The notes under the pieces are model-generated. The model made no database searches. It saw nothing but the letters and a program-made list of their open reading frames with translations, and was not told the origin of the DNA. From Candidatus Poribacteria bacterium (lineage in GTDB: Bacteria > Poribacteria > WGA-4E > GCA-2687025), in the NCBI GenBank assembly GCA_028818695.1, contig JAPPNK010000030.1, positions 74,000-137,999 on the forward strand: a stretch of DNA of 64,000 nucleotides, read 5' to 3'. Both the position numbers and the translations under genes were made by a program. Positions 23,567 to 32,461 of the stretch are shown piece by piece (position 1 is the stretch's first letter; each line of letters starts with the position of its first letter).

Positions 23567-24190
23567 CTAGGCGTCTCCGCGCCGGTTTTCAGGTATGATG
23601 AGTATGCTGACGACGACGCCCTGTATGGACGCCCCGTTCTCCGATTCGATTTCAATGTCGGGGTAATTCTTGCCGCTGTTTTCGGAGGCGAGCGCGCACC
23701 GCCCGCCCTCTCGCATGCGGAGCCGTTTGAGCGCACTTTCGCCGTTGATGAGCGCCGCGACGATGTCGCCGTTCCGCGCCTGCAGGTTCGGGTCGACGAC
23801 GACGCGAGCGCCCTGCGGTATGTGCGCGTCCACCATCGAGTCGCCCTTGACGGCAAGCACAAAACGGCCTGAGCGTCCGCCGAATTCAGACGGCCAAAGA
23901 TGGCGCCCAATCACATTCTGCGTCGCTTCATCCGGCGGTCCCGCGCTGATCCAACCCAGTTCCGGCAAAAACGCGCCGTCTATCTCCTCAAACAGCGCGG
24001 ACGGCGGCACATCAAAATAGCGCGCCAGCTTCGGCAGCAGTTTCAGCGGAGCATGCTGATAGGCTCCGCGCATGAGATTGGAGACGCGCTGCTGCGAAAT
24101 GCCGAGCGCGTCCGCAATCTCGCGTTGAGGAATCGACCGCCCCTCCTTCAGCCGCTTCCGCTCTACAAGTTCGCGTATGCGCATCTTCAT
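23567..24190 (-). CDS. LexA-like autocleaving repressor (HTH plus S24 peptidase)
   Basis: A 207-residue protein with an N-terminal XRE-type helix-turn-helix (IPQREIADALGISQQRVSNLMRG, in pieces, residues 20-45) and a C-terminal LexA/CI-type S24 peptidase. ISAGPP near residue 82 offers the Ala-Gly cleavage bond, GDSMVDA near 116 the catalytic Ser, and SALKRL near 150 the catalytic Lys. It should repress until RecA-stimulated or similar autocleavage. The HTH is of phage-repressor rather than winged LexA type. Start ATG at 24190 has GAGAGGCGG upstream; an ATG at 24205 would be nearly leaderless from the promoter seen. The PhyH gene follows, so it may control itself and PhyH. Confidence 0.87.
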   Translation of the reverse strand: MKMRIRELVERKRLKEGRSIPQREIADALGISQQRVSNLMRGAYQHAPLKLLPKLARYFDVPPSALFEEIDGAFLPELGWISAGPPDEATQNVIGRHLWPSEFGGRSGRFVLAVKGDSMVDAHIPQGARVVVDPNLQARNGDIVAALINGESALKRLRMREGGRCALASENSGKNYPDIEIESENGASIQGVVVSILIIPENRRGDA

Positions 24191-24213
24191 CGTCCGCCTC
24201 TCCATACCGCTCT

Positions 24214-24242
24214 ATCATAAAGGCGCAGGCTGAATTTGTAAA
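24214..24242 (-). promoter_or_regulatory. Sigma-70-type promoter for the LexA-like gene
   Basis: Read on the minus strand: TTTACA, 17-nt spacer, TATGAT. Transcription would begin near 24207, giving a leader of about 17 nt to the ATG at 24190. No clear operator palindrome was noticed. Confidence 0.6.
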
Positions 24243-24258
24243 GCCGATTCCGCAACAG

Positions 24259-24408
24259 GTATTCTTACAAACGATGATATACGAAAATCCAGTTCAAATC
24301 GGACACATCGCCATTCCCGCGAAAGCGGGAATCCAGAGTTCTCCCAGACAGCCTCCACATTCCAAAAACGGCTTTAAAATCAAACCATCGTCTGTAGAGA
24401 CTGCCCCC
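24259..24408. repeat. MITE-like repeat, family A copy 2
   Basis: About 150 bp in inverted orientation relative to copies 1 and 3. It ends, on the minus strand, with GGCAGTCTCTACAGACGATG and has a core palindrome ATTCCCGCGAAAGCGGGAAT at 24313-24332. It occupies most of the divergent spacer between the LexA-like and histidine kinase genes, next to both promoters. Confidence 0.8.
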
Positions 24409-24469
24409 TTCAGGTACTGCTTAAACGCGACCGCGCCCCTACTCAAACCGCAGATTTGGTCAAAAAAGC

Positions 24470-24498
24470 TTTCAAAAGCGGTTTCAAAGTTGTATTAT
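24470..24498 (+). promoter_or_regulatory. Possible sigma-70 promoter for the histidine kinase operon
   Basis: TTTCAA, 17-nt spacer, TATTAT, followed by a leader of about 15-20 nt with TTGAGGAGC before the ATG at 24521. The -35 matches consensus at only four of six positions. Confidence 0.4.
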
Positions 24499-24520
24499 GG
24501 TACATGTTGAGGAGCATTCC

Positions 24521-26926
24521 ATGTCGAATCGCAGGTCGGAACACAGCGTTGATCAGACCGGATGCTTTATGGACGCCTACGAACGGCTTATGGAGCAGTT
24601 TGCGGACGGCGGACGCCTTGACTGGCCGACGGTCTTGAATCGTTTTGAGGGGGCTTTGCTGCCGATTTTCGATGCGGACGGCATCTCCATTCTGATCGGT
24701 TCCCCTGAGCCGATGACCGCAGAGCAGAACGCCTTTCTCCGCGCCTACACGAGCGGGCGGCTCGCGTCCAACCCGCGGGGAGCGGCAATACCGTTTCAAC
24801 AAGCCCCTTGGCTGGAATCGGCTCTAGAATCGAAAACGCCGCTGAATGTGAAAGACTGGGCGGAACATATTAAACCCCCACACACCCTCTTCGACCGCGA
24901 GCTTTCGGCGGTCGGCGCGCGGTCGGCTCTTGCGGCTCCGTTCGGCTCTCCTGGCGGTCTTGTCGGGGCGGCCGCCCTTTACCGAACGAAATCGGACGCC
25001 TTCTCTGAAGAGCATGAGCGGCTTATCGACAAACTGTCCCCGCTGATCCAAACCATACTCAGCTCCGCATACGACTACAATGAGCATCGCCTCGGCATGC
25101 TCCGCACCGAAATTATCCATGAAGTGAACGCCGAAGCGGTCGCTCAACTCACCTCTCCAGAGCAGCTCTACGACCGGGTCTGCGAGCTGATTCATCAGCA
25201 GTTTGAGCTGTACGATGTTGCCATTTTTCAGGTCGACTGGAGCGCTGGAGACGCGGGAGAGATGAGCCTTGCCGGCCATTCGGGCGAGTACTTTGAGTAC
25301 CGCGAAACCGACTACACCCAGAGCGTCGACATCGGCAATCTCGGATACGCCGCGCGGACGGGTCAAACCCGCCTCGTCAACGAAGCCCAGAACGACCCGA
25401 TCTATTTCAACGCATTTCCAGACAACCAGACGATTCGCAGCGAGCTGACGATACCCATCAAGACCGAAGGCGAGTATGTGACCGCCGTCATGGATGTGCA
25501 GAGTCAGGAGTCGTACGCCTTTGACAAACACCAGGTCGCGTCGCTGGAGGCGCTCTCTCGTCTGGTCGCCAGCATCGTTCAGTCGGTCGACTGGTATAAG
25601 CAGATGGAAATGCTCCACCGCCTGGGTCAGCAGCTGCAGCACACGTTGGATTTAAAATCGCTCTACCATGCGATCTTGACATGCGTCACAGCGGGACCTG
25701 GCTTTGGGTTCAACAGAGCGATCCTGTTCATGCTGGACGAGGAGAACGCCGCCTTGGAGGAGAAGCTGTATATCGGTCCGGCGTCGACCGAGGAGGCGTA
25801 CCGCATCTGGTCGGAGATCGGGGAGCAAACGATTGAGGAGTATCTTGACCAGGCTCCCCAGCAAGTATCGTCCCAGGAGGTCTCCGTCGAAGACCGCTTC
25901 ATGCGGGTGCCGGTCGACAGCGGAGACATCGCGGAGCTGTCGGAGCTGGGCGGCGCAGTGGCGGCGACGCGGGACGGAAAAGCGAGCTGCTCGGTCGTTC
26001 AGGCGTTTCAGCAGATTTTGCAGGCGGAGGAGTTTGCGTTGATACCGCTCATCGCCCGCCGGCGGCTCATCGGCGTCATCATCGCCGACAATTCCATCAC
26101 GGGTCAACCAATCTCCCTGGGGCTGCTGGAGACGCTCGGAGCGTTTGCGAGTCAGGCGGCGCTGGCGCTCTCGAACGCGCAAACTTTTCGAAGGCTGGAG
26201 GTGGCGTTTGAGGAGCTGGAGTCGGCAAAGGATCAGGCGCATCGGCATGAACGGCAGGCGATCGTCGGACAGCTGATGCAGTATGTGACGCATGAGATAC
26301 GCAATCCGCTGGTGAGCATCGGCGGATTTGCGCGGCGCATACTCAAAACCACGCAGGAGGAGGAGACGACCCGCCGAGCCGGCGTCATCGCGCAGGAAAC
26401 CTCCCGATTAGAGATCATCCTAAAGGATGTCATGGATTTCATGTCGCCGCTGTCGCTCGAATATGAGTCGATCTCGATGGAGGCGTTGGCGAAGGAGATG
26501 GCGGGGATGATCGCCGAGTCGGCGGCGGAGTCGAATGTGCGCATCGCGTACGAATGCCCCGAGCCGGTGCCGAACGCGCATCTGGATGTGGACAGGATGA
26601 AGCAGACGCTCTGGAATCTCTCCAAAAACGCGGTGGAAGCGATGCCGAATGGAGGCGTGTTGACGATTCGGCTTGGCGTTGAAGGCGATTATGTCTGTAT
26701 CGAAATAGAGGACACCGGCACCGGCATTCAGAGCGACCATATCGACCGTCTCTTTGAGCCTTTTTATACGACGAAGAAGTATGGAAGCGGTCTTGGGCTG
26801 GCTTTGACGAAGCAGATCATTGATCATCATGGCGGCTCCATTGAGGCGAGAAGCGAGCTGAATCATGGAACCGCCTTCACTATCCGACTGCCAATAAACA
26901 GATCGGAGCGAAAGGATGTTATATGA
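24521..26926 (+). CDS. GAF-domain sensor histidine kinase
   Basis: An 801-residue kinase without evident membrane segments, so probably cytoplasmic. Three GAF-like modules precede the kinase core: about 15-180, 205-365 (FQVDWSAG, then RLVNEAQNDPIYFN, then SELTIPIKTEGEYVTAVMDVQ) and 375-560 (ALIPLIARRRLIGVIIADN). The dimerisation/phosphoacceptor helix has THEIRNPLVSIGGFARRIL near 595. The ATPase domain shows NLSKNAVEAMPNGG (N box), IEDTGTGI (G1) and KYGSGLGLALTKQI (G2). Ligands of the GAF domains are unknown. Start chosen at the ATG with GAGGAG at good spacing. It overlaps the next gene (ATGA), a receiver-only regulator, which is the obvious partner. Confidence 0.93.
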   Translation: MSNRRSEHSVDQTGCFMDAYERLMEQFADGGRLDWPTVLNRFEGALLPIFDADGISILIGSPEPMTAEQNAFLRAYTSGRLASNPRGAAIPFQQAPWLESALESKTPLNVKDWAEHIKPPHTLFDRELSAVGARSALAAPFGSPGGLVGAAALYRTKSDAFSEEHERLIDKLSPLIQTILSSAYDYNEHRLGMLRTEIIHEVNAEAVAQLTSPEQLYDRVCELIHQQFELYDVAIFQVDWSAGDAGEMSLAGHSGEYFEYRETDYTQSVDIGNLGYAARTGQTRLVNEAQNDPIYFNAFPDNQTIRSELTIPIKTEGEYVTAVMDVQSQESYAFDKHQVASLEALSRLVASIVQSVDWYKQMEMLHRLGQQLQHTLDLKSLYHAILTCVTAGPGFGFNRAILFMLDEENAALEEKLYIGPASTEEAYRIWSEIGEQTIEEYLDQAPQQVSSQEVSVEDRFMRVPVDSGDIAELSELGGAVAATRDGKASCSVVQAFQQILQAEEFALIPLIARRRLIGVIIADNSITGQPISLGLLETLGAFASQAALALSNAQTFRRLEVAFEELESAKDQAHRHERQAIVGQLMQYVTHEIRNPLVSIGGFARRILKTTQEEETTRRAGVIAQETSRLEIILKDVMDFMSPLSLEYESISMEALAKEMAGMIAESAAESNVRIAYECPEPVPNAHLDVDRMKQTLWNLSKNAVEAMPNGGVLTIRLGVEGDYVCIEIEDTGTGIQSDHIDRLFEPFYTTKKYGSGLGLALTKQIIDHHGGSIEARSELNHGTAFTIRLPINRSERKDVI

Positions 26927-27306
26927 GCGATATTGAAATTGAGGTCCTGATCGTAGAAGACGACAAAGCGATGGCGGACCTGATTCAGGAAGAGCTGGAG
27001 GATGAAGGCTATCAGACGCGAGTCGCCTACAACGGCGGAGACGCCATCAAGGCGGTCCAGGATTCGCTCCCTGATGTGGTCGTTTTGGACATCAACATGC
27101 CGGGCAAGGACGGCATTGAAACATTGAGCGAGATTGTGAATCTCAATGCGAATTTGCCGGTGATACTCCATACGGCGTATTCGGCGTATAAAGAAAATTA
27201 TATGACCTGGGCGGCGGTCGAGTATGTGGTGAAAGCGTCCGATTTCAAAGATTTGAAAAACGCGATCGCGCGTTTGGCGAAGCAGGCGGCGCATGAAAAG
27301 TCTTGA
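26923..27306 (+). CDS. Single-domain response regulator
   Basis: A 127-residue stand-alone receiver. The acidic pocket is IVEDDKAM, the phosphoacceptor lies in VVVLDINMPGKDG near residue 51, the Thr position is ILHTAY, and the Lys is in VVKASDF near 105. No output domain is present, so it acts by protein contact, CheY- or Spo0F-like, or passes phosphate on. It is coupled to the GAF histidine kinase by ATGA and overlaps glgC by 14 nt, hinting at a link between sensing and glycogen metabolism. Confidence 0.93.
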   Translation: MSDIEIEVLIVEDDKAMADLIQEELEDEGYQTRVAYNGGDAIKAVQDSLPDVVVLDINMPGKDGIETLSEIVNLNANLPVILHTAYSAYKENYMTWAAVEYVVKASDFKDLKNAIARLAKQAAHEKS

Positions 27307-28516
27307 CAGGCGCGCGGTTGTCATGATCTTGGCGGGCGGTCAAGGCTCGCGGCTTTACCCGCTCACCAAATACCGCGCAAAGCCTGCCGTCCCCTTCGGC
27401 GGCTCCTACCGCATCATCGATTTCACCCTGTCGAATTGTCTCAATTCGGGTTTGACGCGCATCTTCTTGTTGACGCAGTACCGCTCCATCACGCTCCATC
27501 GGCATGTTCAAAACTGCTGGTCCTCCTATGTGATCCCCGCTCTCGGGCAGTTCATCGATCTGGCGCCGCCGCAGCAAAAAACGCATGCGACCTGGTATAT
27601 GGGAACGGCGGACGCCATCTACCAAAACATTGAATTCCTTGAACAAACGCGGCCCGAATATGTGCTGATTCTCTCCGGCGACCATGTGTACAAAATGGAC
27701 TACGGCGAGATGCTGGAGACGCATGCGCAAAGCGGCGCCGTCTTGACCGTCGGATGCATCGAGGCTCCAATCGGCGAAGCGTCCCGATTCGGCGTCATGG
27801 AGGCGGACGAAAACTTTCAGATACGCAGCTTTATAGAAAAACCGACCGACCCGAAGCTGATGCCCGGCAAACCCGACTTCGCCCTCGCCTCCATGGGCAT
27901 CTACATCTTCAACACGGACGCGCTCGTGAAGGCGCTCATTGACGACGCCCGGCGCGACTCCGACCATGACTTTGGAAAAAACATCATTCCGCGCTTGGTC
28001 GATTCGCATGAGCAGGTGAACGCTTTCCCGTTCCATGAGCCGAACCGCCCTGACCGAAACTACTGGCGCGACATCGGAACGCTCGACAGCTTTTACGGGG
28101 CGCACCAGGACCTCTTGAAGCCGGAGCCGCCGTTCGACCTTTACAGCTCCGAATGGCCGATCCGCGCGCTCCATCCGCCGGCGCCTCCCGCCCGCCTTCT
28201 CTCGGACGGCGAGACGCAGCTGTCGATCGACAACTCGCTGCTTTCGTCGGGCTGTCTGCTGCGCGGCGCGGCAGTGCGCGATTCGGTCGTCGCCCCGAAT
28301 GTGACGGTGGAACCGGGCGCGCGCGTTGAAAGCTCTATACTCTTTGAAGGCGTCGCGGTGCGCAGGGGCGCGGTTGTCTCGCGCGCCATTGTGGATAAAG
28401 GGGTTGTCATCCCGCCCAACAGGCGCATCAGCTCCGAGACGCCTGAGAGCGTCCAAGAATTTAAAGCGACCGAATCGGGCGTCGCCGTCATCCCGAAAGG
28501 CATGATTCTTTCATGA
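27293..28516 (+). CDS. glgC: Glucose-1-phosphate adenylyltransferase
   Basis: A 407-residue ADP-glucose pyrophosphorylase that makes ADP-glucose for glycogen synthesis. The nucleotidyltransferase signature LAGGQGSRLYPLTKYRAKPAVPFGG lies at residues 13-37 (in pieces). SGDHVYKMDY near 123, FIEKP near 182, and NYWRDIGTLDSFYGAH near 258 (glucose-1-P site) are typical GlgC. The C-terminal left-handed beta-helix is near 310-390 (VAPNVTVEPGARVESSIL). The start lies within the regulator gene. It is ATGA-coupled to the following phosphohexomutase, which could supply glucose-1-phosphate. Confidence 0.93.
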   Translation: MKSLDRRAVVMILAGGQGSRLYPLTKYRAKPAVPFGGSYRIIDFTLSNCLNSGLTRIFLLTQYRSITLHRHVQNCWSSYVIPALGQFIDLAPPQQKTHATWYMGTADAIYQNIEFLEQTRPEYVLILSGDHVYKMDYGEMLETHAQSGAVLTVGCIEAPIGEASRFGVMEADENFQIRSFIEKPTDPKLMPGKPDFALASMGIYIFNTDALVKALIDDARRDSDHDFGKNIIPRLVDSHEQVNAFPFHEPNRPDRNYWRDIGTLDSFYGAHQDLLKPEPPFDLYSSEWPIRALHPPAPPARLLSDGETQLSIDNSLLSSGCLLRGAAVRDSVVAPNVTVEPGARVESSILFEGVAVRRGAVVSRAIVDKGVVIPPNRRISSETPESVQEFKATESGVAVIPKGMILS

Positions 28517-29889
28517 CAGGGCGCGATTTTGTGTTCGGCGTCTCCGGCTTCCGAGCGCGGACGGGCGAGTCGTTCACAGCCGCCAACCTTGTCCGTTTCG
28601 GGAACGCCTTTGCGCGGCTGGTGAAACAGCGCGGCGGGCGGGTCGTTTCCATAGCCCGCGACACGCGGCTCTCTGGCGAAGCGGCGCTGGGCGCCCTTGC
28701 CTCGGCGTTGATGTTGAACGGGCTGGACGCGGTCGATTTTGGAATCGCGCCGACGCCGGCAGCTCTTTACGCCGCCTCGCATTTTGAAATGGACGGATCG
28801 CTCACGATCACCGCGAGCCATAACCCTGCCGAATGGAACGGCATCGAGTTTGCGATGGAGCGGGGGCGTCTCTTGAACGCCTCGGAACGGCGCCTGTTGG
28901 AGGCATGGTTTCGCAATCCTCCGCGGACATTCGCCCCTTGGAACGAGACGGGCAGTCTCCGCGTTGAAGAGGGAGCCGCCGAGGCGCATATAGAGCGCGT
29001 CTTGAGCCTCCAAAGCGTTGACGCCGAGGCGGTTCGCCGGCGCGCGCTGCGCGTTGTGGTGGACGCCGGGAACGGAGCCGGCTCTATCGTCAGCCCAACC
29101 TTGATGCGCCGCCTCGGTTGCGAAACGACGGAGTTATACTGCGAGCCGAACGGCATCTTTCCCCGAAACCCGGAGCCGACCGAAGGCAGCTTGGACGCGC
29201 TCAAAGCGGCTGTAAAAGAACATGGCGCCGACATCGGAATCGCGCATGACCCGGACGCCGACCGAACAACGCTCATCGACGAAACGGGAGCGTTTGTGCC
29301 GGAGGAGTACACTTTCGCGCTGACGGCGGACGTTCTCTTGAAGGAGCGGCGCGGACCTATCGTAACGACCGTCGTCACCGGCGCTCTTCTAGACGAAACG
29401 GCGCAGAAACATGACGTCCCGATCCTGCGAACGCCGGTTGGGGTCGGCCATGTGGTTGAGAAGATGGCGGAGACGAGCGCGGCTGTCGGCGGGGAAAGCA
29501 CCGGCGGCGTCGTTCTCCCGCAGGTTCATCTGACAACAGACGGCGTCGCCGCCGCGGCTGTGATTGCGAGCGGGCTGGCGAGCCGCGGCGGAACGCTGTC
29601 GGACTGGGTGAACGAATGGGGGCGCTATGTTCTGGTTAAGCGAAAAGTCCGGCTGACGACGCGCGCGCCCGATGTGAATCGACTGGCGGAGGCGATGTCA
29701 TGGGCGCAGGAAGCCTCCGCGGAGACGACAGACGGGTTGAAGTTGACATGGGAGGATGGCAGCTGGGTCTCGGTACGCCCGTCCGGCACGGAGCCTGTCA
29801 TGCGCGTCTTCGCTGAATCGCGCGACGCGGCGCGCGCGCAGGAGCTGTTGAACCGCGCCGCAGACGCCGTCTCACGACTCCTCCTTTAA
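28513..29889 (+). CDS. Phosphohexomutase (GlmM/ManB-like)
   Basis: A 458-residue alpha-D-phosphohexomutase, the second in the window. Motifs: TITASHNPAEWNGIEF near residue 97 (phosphoserine), HDPDADRTTLID near 243 (metal), GGESTGGV near 325 (sugar) and RPSGTEPVMRVF near 420 (phosphate). The sugar loop GEST differs from the GEES of the other copy, and the length (about 450) suits phosphoglucosamine mutase or phosphomannomutase. Position after glgC suggests glucose-1-P supply, but specificity is not readable. Its last 18 nt overlap the convergent BatA-like gene. Confidence 0.9.
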   Translation: MTGRDFVFGVSGFRARTGESFTAANLVRFGNAFARLVKQRGGRVVSIARDTRLSGEAALGALASALMLNGLDAVDFGIAPTPAALYAASHFEMDGSLTITASHNPAEWNGIEFAMERGRLLNASERRLLEAWFRNPPRTFAPWNETGSLRVEEGAAEAHIERVLSLQSVDAEAVRRRALRVVVDAGNGAGSIVSPTLMRRLGCETTELYCEPNGIFPRNPEPTEGSLDALKAAVKEHGADIGIAHDPDADRTTLIDETGAFVPEEYTFALTADVLLKERRGPIVTTVVTGALLDETAQKHDVPILRTPVGVGHVVEKMAETSAAVGGESTGGVVLPQVHLTTDGVAAAAVIASGLASRGGTLSDWVNEWGRYVLVKRKVRLTTRAPDVNRLAEAMSWAQEASAETTDGLKLTWEDGSWVSVRPSGTEPVMRVFAESRDAARAQELLNRAADAVSRLLL

Positions 29890-31953
29890 GGATCGATTCG
29901 AAAGAAACGACTCCGCCGCCAAAAGCAGCGCCGCCAAAAGCAGCGCCTCCGCCCAGAGCTCCCGCCCTAGCCGCTCCTGTTGAAGGTCCCAGTTCGCCGT
30001 CTCCTGCCGATCGTCCGAGTCGACCCATGCGGCGCTTCCTTGGACGGCGTTCAGCGCCTGGTCGCGCGGAAGCGGCGCAAGGTTCGACTCGTCAACAGGC
30101 GCGTTCACGACAAACATCTCGGTAAACCCGCCGTTGCCTGAGACGCGGTACAGCCCCGCTTCGTCCGTCCATCTGTAGTTCATTTCCGCCCCGTCCGGCG
30201 TTCGTCCGACGGAGCGCTTTTCGCCGTCCGGCGCTTCGATTTCAAACGCCGCAGGGTCGGACGGCTTCAACGGAAGGCGAAAGGCGTTTCCCGCTTCAAT
30301 AGCTCGCGCGGGCGGGTTTTGCGGCGTCAGCGCGTAAAACGCAAGCTGTTGAACAAGCGGCGGAAAAGACGGGTTCAGCGGAAAGTTGGAGCTCTCCTGT
30401 CCATAACCTGGCGCGTTCACAACGACGCACGCCCCTCCTAAAGATCGCCCGACGGCGGCAGCGGTCTCTCCGTTGCTGAATCCGCACAACGTCTGCGCCG
30501 CCGGCTTGACGGTCAACTGCCGATACCGGTAAAACGAAGGCGCCCCCTGCCGCATCCATGGATCCCCCTCAAAGATGCCGAAAAGATAAAGCGAATCGAC
30601 GGCGGACGGGTTCGATAGATGCGCGGGCCGCAGCTTCAACGGCTCCTGCGACTGCTGAACAGGACCGACCGAAACGGCCAGCCAGTCGGGCGTCGCCGTC
30701 GAATCTGCTTGCTCTCCGAGAAAAACCAGTACCGGCTGTCCGCTCAACAGGCGGTTGCGCAGCCGGCTGTTGAGCCGCTCGTCGTTCAGGGGCGGGTCTT
30801 GTAAAATGAGCAGGTCTGCCGCGTCAAATGAACGGCTGGGCGCATCTTCGCTGGAAATCAGAACAGGGCGAACGGCGTACACGCTTTCGGGCTGCGGTTC
30901 AAGCGACGGGTTCAGCGCCAGCGCGAGATGAAGCGCGTTGTCGCCGACGATATAGGCGTCTATCTGCCCCAGCGCTTCAATGACAACCGCGCGCTCGTTG
31001 TCGCCGGCAAGCCTGTCCTGGTCAATGGAGGCGCGTACTTCGTATCTGCCCGCCGCTTCGAACGCATGCTGAAACTCTTTGACGACGCTCGATTCAGGCG
31101 GGATAGAGACGGCGGCGGCGCTTTTCAGTTTTCCGCCGGCGCGAAACTCAAGGCGCCTCTGGGCGGTCGCGGCGCCTGTGTTGCGCAGCTCAACTCGAAA
31201 GACGGCAGGCGTACCTGCCGCCACAATCGGATTGTCGGGCTGAATGGAGGCGATGTACACATTCTCAACAGGTCCGGCGGAGACGGCGCGGAACGGCATC
31301 ATGAAGACGCGCGCCGACTCGATGGAGACGCGCGCGTTGCTCCATCCGTTCGCGGTGAAATCGCTCAGTATGTAGATTTCTCGGTTGGGCGACTGCGACC
31401 GTTCAACCAGCTCCGCGGCGCGTTCAAGAGCCGATTCGGGGCGCGTCCCCCGCAGACGAAGCGGCGCCGATTCGATGGCGCGTTCCGCTTCGCGTATCTG
31501 CGTTGTGGGCGGTTCAAAGAGCGTCGTTTGCCGGTCCGACATGAGAATCACAGAGACGGAGTCGCCGGGTTGAAGCGAGCGCAGTATTTCGAGCGCGCGC
31601 GCTTTGGCTTTTTCAAACGGAACGCCGTCAACTCCTTTGTACCCCATGCTTGCGGACTGGTCTAGAACGATGATTGCGGTCGTTTGGGCGCGCGGGTCGC
31701 CGAACAGCGCCGCCCCTCTCAAAACGGGGCGCGCCATCGCCAGCGCAATGAGCGCCATCGCCAGAACGCGCAGCGCCAGAAGCAGCAGCTGTTCAAGCCG
31801 GAACCGTCGGGCGGACTGCTGCGCCGCCTCCACGAGAAACCGCAGCGCGCTGAACTCCAGCGTCCGCGCTCGCCGCCGACTCCATAGATGGATCAGCACC
31901 GGAACGGCGGCAGCGAGTATGCCGAGAAGCAGCAGCGGGTTTAAAAAACCCAT
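29872..31953 (-). CDS. BatA/VWA-domain membrane protein
   Basis: A 693-residue protein starting with the aerotolerance BatA-type N-terminus (MGFLNPLLLLGILAAAVPVLIHL in pieces, RRARTLEFSALRFL), with a second hydrophobic segment near 58-78. A von Willebrand A domain follows (about 90-260) with MIDAS-like VLDQSASMGYKG near 97. The remaining periplasmic part (VFRVELRNTGAATAQRRLEF) looks like a CARDB-type beta-sandwich. A final hydrophobic helix is near 672-690. Such proteins usually sit in MoxR-DUF58-VWA operons; those partners are not seen here. The start ATG has only a weak ribosome-binding site. Confidence 0.85.
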   Translation of the reverse strand: MGFLNPLLLLGILAAAVPVLIHLWSRRRARTLEFSALRFLVEAAQQSARRFRLEQLLLLALRVLAMALIALAMARPVLRGAALFGDPRAQTTAIIVLDQSASMGYKGVDGVPFEKAKARALEILRSLQPGDSVSVILMSDRQTTLFEPPTTQIREAERAIESAPLRLRGTRPESALERAAELVERSQSPNREIYILSDFTANGWSNARVSIESARVFMMPFRAVSAGPVENVYIASIQPDNPIVAAGTPAVFRVELRNTGAATAQRRLEFRAGGKLKSAAAVSIPPESSVVKEFQHAFEAAGRYEVRASIDQDRLAGDNERAVVIEALGQIDAYIVGDNALHLALALNPSLEPQPESVYAVRPVLISSEDAPSRSFDAADLLILQDPPLNDERLNSRLRNRLLSGQPVLVFLGEQADSTATPDWLAVSVGPVQQSQEPLKLRPAHLSNPSAVDSLYLFGIFEGDPWMRQGAPSFYRYRQLTVKPAAQTLCGFSNGETAAAVGRSLGGACVVVNAPGYGQESSNFPLNPSFPPLVQQLAFYALTPQNPPARAIEAGNAFRLPLKPSDPAAFEIEAPDGEKRSVGRTPDGAEMNYRWTDEAGLYRVSGNGGFTEMFVVNAPVDESNLAPLPRDQALNAVQGSAAWVDSDDRQETANWDLQQERLGRELWAEALLLAALLLAAESFLSNRSLKEES

Positions 31954-31976
31954 CTTATGAAGCCCGCATCAAGCGC

Positions 31977-32396
31977 TCACAGGTCTTCGGGGCGGAGCCA
32001 GTTGACAACATCCTCGTTTTCTCCGCGTCCGCCTTCAATGCCGTCGGCTCCGCGCGAGAACAGATCGAAGGCGTACGCGTCGTACCGCCCTGGCCGCCGA
32101 TACACATACGGACGCCCCCACGGGTCGTTGAAGTTCGGATCGTCAATATAGGGTCCGTTCCAGTTGACAGGCCTCGGCAGCCCGGTCGGCTTTTCCCAGA
32201 GCGCGTCCAGCCCCTGCTCGGTGGACGGGTAGTCGCCTGTCGCTTTGGCGTACCGGTCAAGCGCAAACTCAAGGTCGGCGATCTGCTCAACGGCTGCCTG
32301 CCGTTTCTCCTGCCCGCCCCGTTGGACAATCCGAGCCGCCCCCGCGACCGCTCCAACGGCCAAAACGCAGCCCAATATCCAGTACACGCGCTTCAA
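31977..32396 (-). CDS. GspG-like major-pseudopilin C-domain protein without prepilin motif
   Basis: A 139-residue protein whose C-terminal 90 residues match the type II secretion GspG globular domain: DYPSTEQGLDALWEKPTG near residue 57, WNGPYIDDPNFNDPWGRPYVY near 80-100 in pieces, and DLFSRGADGIEGG near 112. The N-terminus, however, is RVYWILGCVLAVGAVAGA, an ordinary hydrophobic anchor lacking the G-F-T-L-x-E prepilin peptidase site. It therefore probably cannot be assembled as a pseudopilin in the usual way. TTG start with AGGAGC upstream. No other secretion genes are near. Confidence 0.8.
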   Translation of the reverse strand: MKRVYWILGCVLAVGAVAGAARIVQRGGQEKRQAAVEQIADLEFALDRYAKATGDYPSTEQGLDALWEKPTGLPRPVNWNGPYIDDPNFNDPWGRPYVYRRPGRYDAYAFDLFSRGADGIEGGRGENEDVVNWLRPEDL

Positions 32397-32461
32397 TGGA
32401 ACGCTCCTCTTTCTTCGCTTCTGTTTATGTTAGCGCACACAGGCGGAAATGCGCAACGCCT

